In this document: one piece after another, positions 11,962 through 23,316 of the stretch
Layout: each line of letters opens with the position of its first letter
How positions within the stretch are numbered: the first letter of the stretch is position 1
Assembly (NCBI GenBank): GCA_023101725.1
Contig: JALJCO010007154.1
Coordinates: 248,001-312,000, forward strand
Origin: Atherinomorus stipes
Taxonomy: Eukaryota > Chordata > Actinopteri > Atheriniformes > Atherinidae
Direction: 5' to 3'
Length of the DNA: 64,000 nucleotides
Translations under genes and position numbers: made by a program
Notes under the pieces: generated by a model
What the model was told of the DNA's origin: nothing
Databases searched by the model: none
Seen by the model: the letters and a program-made list of their open reading frames with translations, nothing else

Positions 11962-14900
11962 AAAAAAGAAAGAAAGAAAGAAAGATAGGTGGTCATACAC
12001 TTTTGACCCTTTTCTGCTGCTTTAGTCTAAATGTTATCAAATGTCAAAAATAACCATCCCATTGAATTCCTGGGGTCAAAATTTTGTGGGAAAATGTATT
12101 AGTTTGTCTTTGTATGTTGTTTACTTCCAAGATTATGCCTATTTCTTCATTATCTTAATTTTTTTGTGTTTTGGTTAGGTACAATAAAAGGTTAAAAATC
12201 AAGGCTTTTGGAGATAGTTAAAGCTTGATACCCATTAGACACCTAAAGGATTAAGAAAAGGCTGCTGGTGAACAAAATTTCACTCTGTATGGTTGAATAA
12301 ATGAAAAGATAGGTTAAATACACACATTTTTGGCTCTTTTTTTTGGGGGGGGGGGCTGTTTTTGTCCCAAAAATGGGTCTAAATGTTGTCAAATGTTAGA
12401 AATAACCATTCTATTGAATTCCTGGTGTCAGAACTGTGTGAGAAAATGTATTAGTTTGTCTCTGTTAACTTTAAAAGTTATGCCTATTACTTCATCATAA
12501 TTTTCATTTTTCATTTTGGGGTTAGGTACAAAAAAGGGTTAAAAATGAAGGCTTTTGGAAATCATTTCAGCTTGGTACCTGGCAGATTCTGAAAGTAGAC
12601 ACTTTAAGAATTAAGAAAAATCAGGTCGCATAAAAAATTCTGGGGGGTTCGCGGAGACCCCTCCTTCCATCTAGACTATGGGTCTTAATTATTCTAATTT
12701 TATTATTTATGTTTAGTGGAAAAAGGAACCAAAGAAACATACTGTAGGTGGAAGAGGAAGAAATGAGCATCACTGCTAGGGAGCAACTAATTATGTGTAT
12801 CCATGATATGCTATGGAACTAATCAGTTACTGGGAAAAAGAAACAACAATCTAAATTTAATTTACTAATCAAACTGTTAGTAATTTTAGCAACATTATGT
12901 TCAGCATTGTTCTTTGTTGTTTATCTGGAATATTTGCAGACAGCATAAGGAACTCAGCATTTCTGTCTGTCAGTCGGCCGTCTAGGTTTGAATACATTTT
13001 ACAACACCTAGCTACACCAGGTGGTAGTACTGTATGGAGCAACTCACTGGAGTCCCATGTAGTAGCTGATGGTGCGTTCCATTTACCATTTACCCTTTAC
13101 GGAACTGGGAATGACGTCATGCCCCTCCTAACTGCGTTCCAGTTCACTGGTCAGAAACTGAGATAGCAGCCTAGCAAAAAGTGTTTGCTAAAGCTATTGT
13201 TATTAGCACCTGTTAGCACAGCTGACGCTGTCGTTCACATATACCACATGAAAATGTGAATTACATCACAGCAGCTTCCCCCTACATCTATATCAAGAAA
13301 CAGACATTTTTCACACTTCCTTGTTTTTTGACCGGAAACACGCAACGGGCGAGGATCTTTGCTTCCGACCACAGTGTCTCAAGCTGGAAAGTCATGTCAC
13401 TGCAGCACCGGGCTGTTTTTCTTTTGCTCTGAAGCAGTCCAACATCCATTTCGGGGACTTTTCAACATCTATCGATGATAGATATTAGTAGGGACGGAAA
13501 AACCGAAGCATCATAAAACGCAGAGTCATTTTGACTCGACAGCCGTGAGCACAGACTGTTATACTGAATGTGACCGCATTGATCCCTGCTGGAAACACTT
13601 GATACAGTCAGAGAGCAAAAATAAAATAGAATAAATAAATAAAATAAAATTATGTCCTCAACACTTATCCTGAGTTACTGTTTTCATCCATCAGTGTTAA
13701 AGTAGAAGAAAAGAGTTTTGTATTTTTGTCCTTCATGCATGGAGATGGTTTAACTGTGTTGTGTGAAGTCGTGGCTGCTGTCATCTGTGGATCTTCTTGG
13801 TGGACTGTGTTGAACAGCAGCACATGAGGCTGCTTTGTAGCCGTGGATTAATTTTCTCATGTATGTTATAATGAGAGGCTGAGACGAGGCAGTTTAGGTC
13901 CAGTAAAAGATCTTTGGACCCGAACCTCCTCGTCTCAGCATCTCATTATAACAACTACGTGAAAACACTTGTAACCCACAGCTGTACTAGAATAATACAT
14001 GTATGTTACTCAAAGCTACAACAGAAGCATGTTAAATAAAAACCACGAAACATACAGAATATTATTTAATTTTATTTCAAACTCAGAATGAACTACGATA
14101 TCCTGCGATCTCTTGCAGTTAAACATGTTACATATTCTACCGTCTGTGATCCTTATTTTGTTCACGATCATTTAAAAGCAACAATTTTGAAATCAGAGTA
14201 ATCAGGGAGGTTTGACCAAACCTATATGTGTAATCTTTAAAAACAAAGAAAAAGGCATTATTTGAGCCGAGGCGTTAATTTTTGACATTGATACGTTAAT
14301 TTGTGGACATTATGCACGTACTGGATGCATTAATAACACCTGCATGGTCACGTTTTATTCCCTGTCAATGTTATCAGAGCGGCTCTGCAGGTTTCATTCT
14401 AATCTGATGCTTTCTGATATCAGAAATGATGAATAATCGCAGCTCAACCTCCTCTAAAAACATTCGGTTTCGGACGTGATTGAAATACATTTAAAGCTTG
14501 GTATATTAACAAACTCCCTCTCTTTAAAATCCTGGGAGCAGCTCAACACGTGCAGATGACAAAACGATGCATCGTTAGTCACATTATCGGAACAATGCAG
14601 GCAAAACTTCTGGTTCTTAAGATCGAGGCAGAGTCGAGTAAACGAGCTCAAATGTAATATTCAGAGTGGAAACATGATCCATTTTTGATGTTTGACTGAA
14701 GTCTGGCCCTCACAGGAAGACAAGATTCTCTACCATTACATACAGTACAGGGAGTGCAGAATTATTAGGCAAATGAGTATTTTGACCACATCATCCTCTT
14801 TATGCATGTTGTCTTACTCCAAGCTGTATAGGCCCAAAGCCTACTACCAATTAAGCGTATCAGGTCATGTGCATCTCTGTAATGAGAAGGGGTGTGGTCT

Positions 14901-17900
14901 AATCACATCAACACCTTATATCAGGTGTATTAGGCAAACATAATTATTAGGCAACTTCCTTTCCTTTGGCAAAATGGGTCAGAAAGGGGACTTGACAGGC
15001 TCCGAAAAGTAAAAAATAGTGAGATATCTTGCAGAGGGATGCAGCACTCCAGTGGTTTAATACCAAGCTCCTCCATTTTAGAACAAGCACAACCTACTTC
15101 ATTCTCTACTAGGATCCCCAATAAGGGATTAGGCTCGTTTGACTTTGGCTATCTGCAGCGCAACTCGGCTGGAAGTGAAGGATTGTGGTCCTGGAATGTT
15201 GCATGCTGGTTAGAAACTTTGTCCGACTTCAGACTGCGCCTGCACTGCACCGGAAAACGTGACCAGACCACATGATCATCAAACATCGCGGGAGCCGTCC
15301 GTCTGCAGTCGGAGCGTGCAGTTCCTCCTCAGCAACTGCAGCTTTTGGACCTGCCTCCACCGCCGCCGGAACCTGGTTCTGATTGGTTTCACCTCTCACT
15401 GACGCAAGCTCCGATTTTTGGACGGGACTGTCCCCCAGTAATAAATCCATTTAGGTGTTTTAAACAGGCTACAAAATCAGCCTTGGTGTTTCATATTGTA
15501 GTTAGGCTGATGTTCACAAACCTGGACAGGCTGATTTATGAACGGACTGATATCTGACTGCTGCAACAGAGGAACACAAACGTGTTACAGCCACAAGTTA
15601 TGCTACTCAGATAAATATAAAGCTTAATAAGTTATACCAAAACTTTCACAAATCCTCTTCATAATTTGGATTTGATGGACTTATTGGTGTGTATCCACCT
15701 TTCCACTTGCTCCCCCTAATGTTATCCATGAGTAGGCTACCCAAATCCTTAATAAAAATAAAATAAAAAAATATATAATATATAATATTTATTTCCAGCC
15801 CCATATAGAAAAAATAAGTTTCTATTTCTTTATTTGTTTTTATATTATTCTTCAAGACAAAGCATTTATGGTTTTTATATTTGAGCCTGGACATTTACCA
15901 GATTATTGTCCTCTGTGTTGCACCTTAACAGGTAAACAACATTCTACTACAGTCCAGTACAAGTTCATGTAATCAGCGTCAACAACACGCTGTTTCAATA
16001 CTCTGAAATTAGACTTGATCACATCTGCACAGTGTTCAGTAACTTTGAGCTAAATAAAGGCAAATGCCGCGAGATCCTCCGTTATTGCAGTCTTCACGTT
16101 GGCGAACTTGTCCAGCTGAGATGCGCTGCATTTATGATCCGCCCCCGAGACTCACGCAGCTCTCCTCTGACCATGAAGTCAGACGGTAGACAGACGCAGT
16201 CAATCCGAACGAGCCTATCATCACGCTTCCGCGTTCTGGTTTCCGGAAGTTGAAACATTTGACACTTCCTCTTCCGGGCCATGTTAGCGACAGCCTTTTC
16301 TGCTCTGTTATACTGTTTAAATCGGATAAACTCCAAACATACTCAAGTTTTCATTCTAGACTGAAATGATACTAAGGAAGAAGTGGATCAAAGCGATCGA
16401 TTCGCCGCGGTGAAGGGCCGAACTTTATAATAAAACACACGTTTGTTTGTCGCCGGTGGGGCACAACACTGGCACTTCACAGCATGCTAGCATTAGCCAG
16501 CTAGCGTTTACTGACGTGCTTAACATTGTGCGTCTTAAAACACACAAACATCTGAAAATCGGGTCTGTACCTCCCCGTTTCCAGTGGAACAACTGGGGAC
16601 TGCCAAGAAAGGAGACGCTTCCAGATGCTTGTGTGTTTTCAGCCGCACAAAGTTAGGCACGTCATCGAGCTGGCTAATGCTAGCATGCTAACACGACTGT
16701 GCAGACTGCCGGCTACAAACAAACGTGTGTTGTTTTATTATAAAGTTCGGTCCTTCACCGCGGCGTATTGGTCGTTTTGATCCACTTTTTCCTTAGCATC
16801 ACTTCAGTCTGGAATGAAAACTTGGCATTGGCGTTTATCCGATTAACAAAGTTTAACAGAGTAGTAGTCGGCGGACTACTGTTAGCAGGTTAGCATTAGC
16901 CAGCTTGATGACGTGCCTAACGTTGTGCGGCTGAAAACACACAAGCATCTGAAAGCGTCTCCTTTCTTGGCAGTCCCCAGTTGTTCCACTGGAAACGGGG
17001 GGGTACAGACCCGATTTTCAGATGTTTGTGTGTTTTAAGACGCACAATGTTAAGCACGTCAGTAAACGCTAGCTGGCTAATGCTAGCATGCTGTGAAGTG
17101 CCGGTGTTGTGCCCCACCGGCGACAAACGTGTTTTATTATAAAGTTCGGCCCTTCACCGCGGCGAATCGATCGCTTTGATCCAGCTTTTGATCCAGTATC
17201 ATTTCAGTCTAGAATGAAAACTTGAGTATGTTTGGAGTTTATCCGATTTAAACAGTATAACAGAGCAGGAACGGCTGTTGTTAACATGGCCCGGAAGAGG
17301 AAGTGCCAAAAAACGGGAACTTCCGGTAAGCGTGATAATCCCCTATAATTTCTACAAATGTAGACATTCTTCCTGGGGTCCATTCATCATGTAAAGGTGT
17401 GGAGTGAAAGCTGTGTAATTACATTTATCTCTAAAGTCCAAAATAAATCAATATATAACTTAATAATAATATAGCTTGAAGAATGTGTGGAAATACAGAT
17501 TTTCCATGGCCCCTTCTGTGTGATACATTGATCCGACTGTTAGTCAAATGAATGAACAACTTACGGCTGGTATGAGGGAGAGATGCAGGAAAAGGTCCAC
17601 CGAGATGTTGTTTTCACAACCTTCAATTGCAGAGATTGTTGAACGTCTGCAACAGTGTGAGCATGAAATAGCATGATATAGTAAAGCTGATACCAAGTAG
17701 AAGGACATGCTGGGGGGGGGGGGGGGGGGGGGGATTAGCTCATTTGAATGTGAAGGATCTGAACAGGACAGATAGCAGACTAACTCAGATAATATATTTT
17801 TTAAATTATTATTATTATTATTAACTTCTTAACTTTTTCAACCTAAACTGCACTGAACTGGGTGATTATAACAGATAAATGGCTAAAAGAGCTCAAAATA

Positions 17901-18053
17901 AGTGATAATAAGTCAAATCAACTTTGCAGCGACTGAACAAAAAACTCCAGAGTCTACTGTGACGGGCTACATCGTAAAACTCTTTACTATCTCTGAACTT
18001 TTAGTATTTGAAGCGTGTACTTACGCATGTTCGTCTGAGTTTCTTATCATCAT
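4400..18053 (-). CDS. stra6l: STRA6-family retinol transporter/receptor, complete, 18 coding exons
   Basis: STRA6 proteins are plasma-membrane receptors that move retinol from retinol-binding protein into cells. Exons: 18025-18053, 17565-17646, 11436-11536, 11187-11317, 10978-11092, 10839-10884, 10562-10687, 10296-10366, 9434-9530, 9156-9309, 7693-7768, 7472-7553, 6679-6727, 6274-6391, 6078-6197, 5290-5453, 4722-4865, 4400-4632. They total 1938 nt, an intact frame of 645 residues (human STRA6 about 667). An in-frame TGA precedes the first ATG in the same exon, which fixes the start. About nine hydrophobic segments are visible, including [29 protein letters not shown] and [16 protein letters not shown], and the C-terminal exon keeps [14 protein letters not shown], matching RARWGLAYTLLHNP of STRA6. 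I prefer stra6l over stra6 because of the neighbouring tdrd7; the family is certain, the paralogue less so. Confidence 0.88.
5479..5580. mobile_element. hAT MITE end fragment in a stra6l intron
   Basis: CTAGGGCTGCCACAAATGAT followed by ATTATTTTGATGATTAATTG is the terminal sequence of the same family that occurs as a fuller copy at 48796-49784. Only one end is evident here. Confidence 0.55.
7877..9104 (-). mobile_element. Inactive Tc1-like transposon inside a stra6l intron
   Basis: The element spans 7879-9102 between TA dinucleotides. Both ends share the inverted word TTGCCAAAAGTATT followed by GCTCACC. On the minus strand, fragments of a Tc1 transposase are readable in several frames: [16 protein letters not shown] near 8430 and the acidic DDE tail [18 protein letters not shown] near 8120. 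Frame changes and stops separate them, so it is not autonomous. It lies in the intron between stra6l exons 7693-7768 and 9156-9309, in the same orientation, and leaves splicing intact. Confidence 0.9.
9720..9895 (+). mobile_element. SINE-like interspersed repeat
   Basis: The stretch contains TTCCTTGGGCAAGACGCTGA and ends with AGTACAGTCCATTTACC, words that I recognise from a very common percomorph short interspersed repeat. It lies in a stra6l intron. Assignment is from memory of the words only. Confidence 0.55.
9905..10097. mobile_element. Short MITE with AACCCAAC/GTTGGGTT motifs
   Basis: CAACCCGATGTGTTGGGT occurs at the left and CCAACCTGTTGGGTTA at the right, with several further AACCCAA words between. 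There is no coding capacity. It is probably a non-autonomous DNA element; the exact ends were not resolved. Confidence 0.4.
11882..11986. repeat. (GAAA)n microsatellite
   Basis: About 24 tandem GAAA units with a few interruptions, in stra6l intron 2. It is a pure purine tract on the plus strand, so the pre-mRNA from the minus strand carries the pyrimidine version. Confidence 0.97.
12012..12620. repeat. Diverged tandem duplication, unit about 340 bp
   Basis: The words TTGAATTCCTGG(G/T)GTCA, AAAATGTATTAGTTTGTCT and AAGGCTTTTGGA appear in the same order twice, first from about 12012 and again from about 12365. The copies differ at many positions. No coding capacity and no known family recognised. 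Confidence 0.7.
12650..14740. other. Intronic stretch of stra6l without recognised gene
   Basis: No exon, RNA gene or intact transposon was recognised here apart from the 25-bp hairpin at 13865-13952. The segment at 13070-13150 has MITE-like words, including a GACGTCA motif, but no matching partner was found. Confidence 0.5.
13865..13952. repeat. Inverted repeat, 25-bp arms
   Basis: The left arm 13865-13889 starts GTTATAATGAGA and is matched by the reverse complement of 13928-13952 with a single mismatch, around a 38-nt loop. It could be a small MITE or a structured element in stra6l intron 2. Confidence 0.85.
14758..15130 (+). mobile_element. Truncated Tc1/mariner-type element
   Basis: It starts after a TA with CAGGGAGTGCAGAATTATTA, a terminal sequence that I recognise from widespread fish Tc1-like elements. 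Further in, ATGGGTCAGAAAGGGGACTT resembles the start of the transposase, but a stop follows within about a dozen codons. The other end was not found, so this is a fragment. Confidence 0.65.
16221..17332. mobile_element. Large foldback (inverted-repeat) element in stra6l intron 2
   Basis: The right arm (about 16885-17332) is a near-perfect reverse complement of the left arm (about 16221-16690). Both outer ends carry GGAAGTT-type ends and the word CACTTCCTCTTCCGGGCCAT. Outer subterminal sequence (left 16310-16445, including TTTATAATAAAAC and CACCGCGG) recurs a third time, inverted, in the middle at 16723-16870. The order is thus T-C-T'-C'-T'. No transposase is present. The same 68-residue open frame appears in both arms only because they are copies. 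Superfamily unknown. Confidence 0.9.
17711..17733. repeat. Poly-G run
   Basis: An uninterrupted run of about 22 G residues on the plus strand, 65 bp upstream (in transcript terms) of stra6l coding exon 2. Read length at such a run is often unreliable in assemblies. Confidence 0.95.
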
Positions 18054-18961
18054 TGATAACTCGTCTCTTGGAGGTCACAAAATCTTTGTTTCTGATCTAC
18101 TGTAAGAAGAAAGGAAGTGACTCTGGATTGAAATCACTTCCCCATTTCCTGGTTTCAAGCATGTGACACGTTTGACCTTTGACCTTAGTGTTCAACAGTT
18201 TGCATATCTTTTTTTTCGTCCTCTGTTTTTCTTTTGTCAGCCTTTCATGTTGATACTCTGTCTGTCCACATATCTCGCTCTTCACACACAAATGAAATTG
18301 ACCGCTGTGTTACTCAGCACAGGCAGTCTAAACAGTGACCTCACACACTGATATCACCAGCTAATCATTCACCTGCTGCTTTCACTTCCCAGAGGAATGC
18401 GACAAAGACGCCGTTGTCTTAACATAGAATCAACTCTTATTTAGTTTCCATTCCCCTCTGAGGTCACTTTAAGTGACAATTTATGTTTACATGCTTTATT
18501 TCTCTAAAAAACTATCTTCTGATAAACATCATCCACACTGCTTTTTTATGCATATCTTACTTTAAAAAGAAAAAAGAACACTGAACAAGTAAGTCACCAC
18601 AAGTACTACAGAACAACTCGCATATTATTGGAGAAAAGTTTCATGTGAAGGATGCAATACTAAGTCATCAGTCAATAGGAAAACACAGAAATATTTCATA
18701 ACAGGCCACATTCGGGTATCAGGTCTGAATCATCAAGCATATATGTTAACCATGTGACAAAAAATGTGACTTTCTCACATGATACACACCTGGACCATAT
18801 TGTTACATCAGCAAAATCTGGAAAAAACTAGTCCATGTGTTTATCCTCTGCCAGCTTGATTATTATAACAGTCTCTGTACTGGTCTACCTAAAAAATCAT
18901 TTTGACACATGCAGCTCATTTAAAACTCTGGTGCCCGAGTTCTCACGTAATTAATTAATTA

Positions 18962-19145
<184 letters not shown>

Positions 19146-19579
19146 AAGAGACTTGAACCCAGGACTTCTGGATGTTAACTTAATGAGGAGCGTTCCTGCC
19201 ACCTACTGGTGGAGAGTGTGAACTGTTGCTGCCGTCATTTGTGTAGCACAATCTAGTACGTCGCAGCAGTTTCACTCTTACCCCGCCCACTTGTGATCGG
19301 GGGTAGTGGATTGTAATTGAACAGCTACCAAGCCAAGTTGAACTGAGCTGAGTTTAGTTAAGTTGAGCTGACCTGTGCTGACGGAAAAGGGCCATAAGAC
19401 CAGAAAGGTGGACCCACATCGGTCCAGTTCTTTTTTACAATGGCTGCCTGTCTGTCAGAGGATAGACTTTAAAGTTTTGTTGCTGATGTATAAAGCTTTG
19501 AATGGATTGTGACCTCCTGACCCAGTATGAGGCTACCAGACTCCTCATGTAATCTGGATCCGGTCTCTGATCAGTTCCC

Positions 19580-20430
19580 CGTGGCGTGTAGTGGGCGTGT
19601 TGTATAGCAGGAATGTCATATAGTAGGCGTGTCGTATAGTAGGCGTGTTGTATAGTAGTCGTGTTGTATGGAAGGCATGTCGTATAGCGGTTGTGTCATA
19701 TAGTGGGCATGTTGTATAGTTGGCGTGTCCTATAGGTAGGCGTGTCGCATAGTGGACATGTCGTATAATGGGCATGTTGGTGTGTTGTATAGTGGGCATG
19801 TTGTATCCTGGGCGTGTTGTATAGTGGGCATGTCATATCGTGGGTGTGTTGTATAGTGGGCATGTTGTATCCTGGGCGTGTTGTATAGTTGGCATGTCAT
19901 ATCGTGGGTGTGTTGTATAGTGGGCATGTCATACAGTGGGCATGTCATATAGTGGGCATGTTGTATAGTGGGCATGTTGTATAGTGGGCATGTTGTATAG
20001 TGGGCATGTCATATACTGGGCATGTCATATAGTGGGCATGTTGTATAGTGGGCATGTCATATAGTGGGCATGTTGTATAGTGGGCATGTCATATAGTGGG
20101 CATGTCGTATAGTGGGCATGTCATATAGTGGGCATGTCATATAGTGGGCATGTTGTATAGTGGGCCTGTTGTATAGTGGGCATGTTGTATAGTGGGCATG
20201 TCATATACTGGGCATGTCATATAGTGGGCATGTTGTATAGTGGGCATGTCATATAGTGGGCATGTTGTATAGTGGGCATGTCATATAGTGGGCATGTCGT
20301 ATAGTGGGCATGTCATATAGTGGGCATGTTGTATAGTGGGCATGTTGTATAGTGGGTGTGTTGTTTTGTGGGCATGTGATAGGGTGGGAATCTCATGTAG
20401 TAGGCATGTTGCATAGTGGCCATGTCACGC
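19580..20430. repeat. 16-bp minisatellite with higher-order structure
   Basis: About 50 copies of a 16-bp unit, with two main variants TCATATAGTGGGCATG and TTGTATAGTGGGCATG. The 5' third is more diverged than the centre. A marker variant with ATACTGGG occurs at 20011 and again at 20203, exactly 192 bp (12 units) apart, and at least seven units after each marker follow the same variant order, so a 12-unit block was duplicated. Confidence 0.95.
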
Positions 20431-21888
20431 CCACTTTACATGAGGTGAGGATTAGAGAGAAAATTAGGAAAATGATAAGTAGACTTGGAGTCTGGTAGCT
20501 AGAGGTCCGCAGACTAAAGCCTGAAGCTGCTCCGAGTGCTTAATATCACCTTCTATAAGCTGAGCTCCACTAACCGGTGGGTCTGCAGCATCAGTCCATA
20601 CCAACATCAGTACGTAGCTCTTCGCCTCTATTCCTCTTTGAGCCACTTATTAAACACACGTCAAACGACAACACTCATAAATCCTCCCCGCAGTCTGATA
20701 ATGAACAGAACACTTCTGGAGCAGGTTGATCTGAAATGATAAGACCAGGACTCAGTCGAGTAAATAAAGTTAGGTTGGTTGACCGTTTCATTTCCACTTT
20801 AAAGTGCTGATGACACTTATGACATTTTTTGTCATGTTTGATCGACCAAAACATTCTTCATGATAATCTATGTGACAGAAACAACCACAGCTGCATAGAT
20901 GAGTCATTAGAAAACATCACTGCTTTTCAGCACATCTGACCAGACTGTGGTGCTGTGAGCCGAAACCGGATGTGACGTCTGCCAGAGAACGTTCTCAGCT
21001 CATTTAGCATTGAAGTCAATGGCTTCATTGCGGTTTTTAAGTTCCTCTTCCAGTTTTATAGACAAACAGTAATGACTCAGGCTTCAAATTGTATCGACAG
21101 TTAATGGTTAAAAGCCCATAAGTACAGTTAATTTATTTAGGTTTCCTACAGATTTACAATTTTATTTTGAAGAGGATAAAGCAGCAGGTGGGAGTCGGAC
21201 TTACCAGGAAAACGTAGGCAGCAGCAGGAGCCCATCTGCACGTCTCTCCTGTCTACAGCGTCTGTTGACTGGAGCTTTAGCCACCAACGTGTTGAGACTT
21301 CTAACACAATGAAACTGCGATCATGTCCTCTGGAATATTCTTTTTAAACCATCGTTGCTTAATCACATCGGTCATACAGCTTCTGTATGGATAGACAGCT
21401 GCAGCTCGGTTATATGAGGACGTCTCTGGTCATCAGATGTCCTCCAGCTGCTTCCAAAGATGCATCCTTCCCTCCATCCTCATCCTTATAAACAGGAACT
21501 AATTAAAACTCGACTGGAACCATGTAAGTTGTTATCTTCTCATTTTTTGAAGGCTAATCATTTACTGTGGCTACCTCGCGGCCAACGGCTAGCCGCAAGC
21601 AGGGATTGAGTGCCTCCTCTCTGTTACACCTGGCTTTATGTCAAACCAGTGCAGCTCCTTATGAGTTGTGGGTCTGCTTGTGCTGTTCTGGGTCGCTCCC
21701 TACAGTTCTGGTTCCCTCGGTGTGGTCTTGCAGCCTTTTAGCTGAACCAGTGGACCTGAGGCTGGGGACAGACTGTAGGCAGCTGGCTACAGTTCTACTC
21801 TGGTTCTAGCTTGTAAAATGTGATTTCTCCAAATTCCTCAGCATTGAAGGAAGGAAGTTATTAGAATTTAGAAGAAAATTAAAGGTTA

Positions 21889-22013
21889 ATAAAAAAAAAA
21901 GAAAAGGAGAAAAAAAAAAAAAAAAAAAAAAGAGGGAGAAAAAAAAAAAAAAAAAAGAAAGGGGGGAAAAAAAGAGGGGGGGAAAAGGGGGAGGGGAAGG
22001 GGGGGAAAAGAAC
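21889..22013. repeat. Polypurine tract (A/G)
   Basis: About 125 bp almost entirely A and G on the plus strand, first A-rich then G-rich. It is low-complexity and possibly triplex-prone. Open frames across it (poly-F/S/P on the minus strand) are artefacts. Confidence 0.95.
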
Positions 22014-22896
22014 GGGGAAGCGGTCACACTTTTCTGAACTGGCTGATGATCCTAGCACACAAACCAGTTCCAATCTTGCTGTTCTGGATCATCTTTCATG
22101 TTTTCCACGGCTGAGATTATACATGCAACTCAATGGGCGGACCGCAACTCATCTCACTGGAGTCACATCATGTTCTACTGAAAAGCTATTAGCATTTAGC
22201 TGAGCCTCCTAAACATCAGATATTTACGTAAATACACGTCTGATTAACTTCTACATGCACAGAGCTACTTGTTTTGTATTTGTGTGGTGTTGTATGGCAA
22301 AGCTACTGGAGTTAAGGTTCTTGTGTGACATGCTCTAATTTGTCTCAGCATTTTTGTTTGTTTGTTTCTTATATAATTCAGCTACAATCCAAAACAATAT
22401 ATTACTTCACTAAATTACAATTTGATGATTTTTTTTATTTATTATTACTTTTTAAGTCTCTTGTTATATGAATTACTATTTTGAGTTTAGCTTTTCCTTT
22501 AATTGAAATGTATGAATAATTTTGATGATGACTGTACCAAATATTTTGAGCTTACCAAAAGGACCCCGGGAAGAACAGGAGAGGCTGTTGGCTGCAATTA
22601 ATGGAGAATTAAATAAAAATTCAAATTAAATACGAAAAATTTATTAAAATTTTTTTTGAGGATCATACAGTATGCAGGAATAAAAGTCTCTTTTGAGTGA
22701 TTCATATGCATCAGTAAAGATTCAGATTGTTCCTTAATTCTTGCGCTCATCAAATTCATTCTGACATTGTGAATGTCTTTAGAAATCTTTTTATTCTAAA
22801 ACTCTGACTGCCAGTGAAATGTTGGAAATTTGCAAACCTGAATTAGTTGAAACTTCAGTGTAAGAAATAATGAATTAAATGAGGATTTACTTGAAC

Positions 22897-23007
22897 CTTA
22901 TAAGTCCCACTGAGCAACTTAATCTCCACCATGTGCTCCCGACCGAGGTACCATCTGGATATCACGTCTGTGTGTGTGATCTTGATGCTTTTATGTCCCC
23001 ATAAGAA
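22897..23007 (-). other. Possible orphan exon, unidentified
   Basis: On the minus strand an acceptor (ATCCTTTTCCAG) is followed by 37 stop-free codons and then a weak GTTCAAG donor. The peptide contains HKSIKITHTDVISRWYLG, which I do not recognise. A 36-nt candidate exon with good signals lies further down at about 22556-22591. A 111-nt open stretch occurs easily by chance, so this is only a candidate. Confidence 0.2.
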
Positions 23008-23220
23008 CTGGAAAAGGATAGTCACTGTGCTTCTCCCTACGATCCTTTTTATCTAATAGTCTTTTACTTATATTTCAATGAATTGTGACTTTATTTTAGC
23101 TTACTTTATCATGTTTGTAGGTGACCTTACTCTACTCTTATTCAAGCTGATAAAATTAATAGATCCTTCATGAATCTACAATTAAAGAAGAAAACACCAC
23201 AAACATGCTGATGATTTGAA

Positions 23221-23226
23221 TTTATT
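23221..23226 (-). terminator. spink4: Polyadenylation signal of the spink4-like gene
   Basis: A perfect AATAAA on the minus strand, about 91 nt after the stop codon at 23317-23319, as expected for a short secreted-protein mRNA. Confidence 0.75.
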
Positions 23227-23316
23227 ACTCATGGTAAAAGTTTATGCCATTCTTCGGGAATATTCTTGGCTTGCTGCTGAATCGCCTCTTGACAACGACA
23301 TCATCAGACGTGCAGG

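Noticed and set aside
16447..17126. Nearly identical 69-residue open frames on opposite strands (16447-16656 plus, 16917-17126 minus)
   Set aside because: They are the two arms of the foldback element. Identity comes from the duplication; there is no known domain, and the frames run into each other's complement.
19545..19975. Open frames with repeated H-A-H-Y-M-T-C-P-L-Y-D motifs
   Set aside because: Produced by the 16-bp minisatellite, whose period of 16 shifts frame every unit; no start context or homology.
19580..20430. Regular array considered as a CRISPR
   Set aside because: Eukaryotic context, no unique spacers, 16-bp head-to-tail units.
21180..21215. Short minus-strand start MGSCCCLRFPG before a good donor, resembling a myristoylation site
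   Set aside because: No following exon could be found and the ATG context is not special; may be a stra6l UTR exon or chance.
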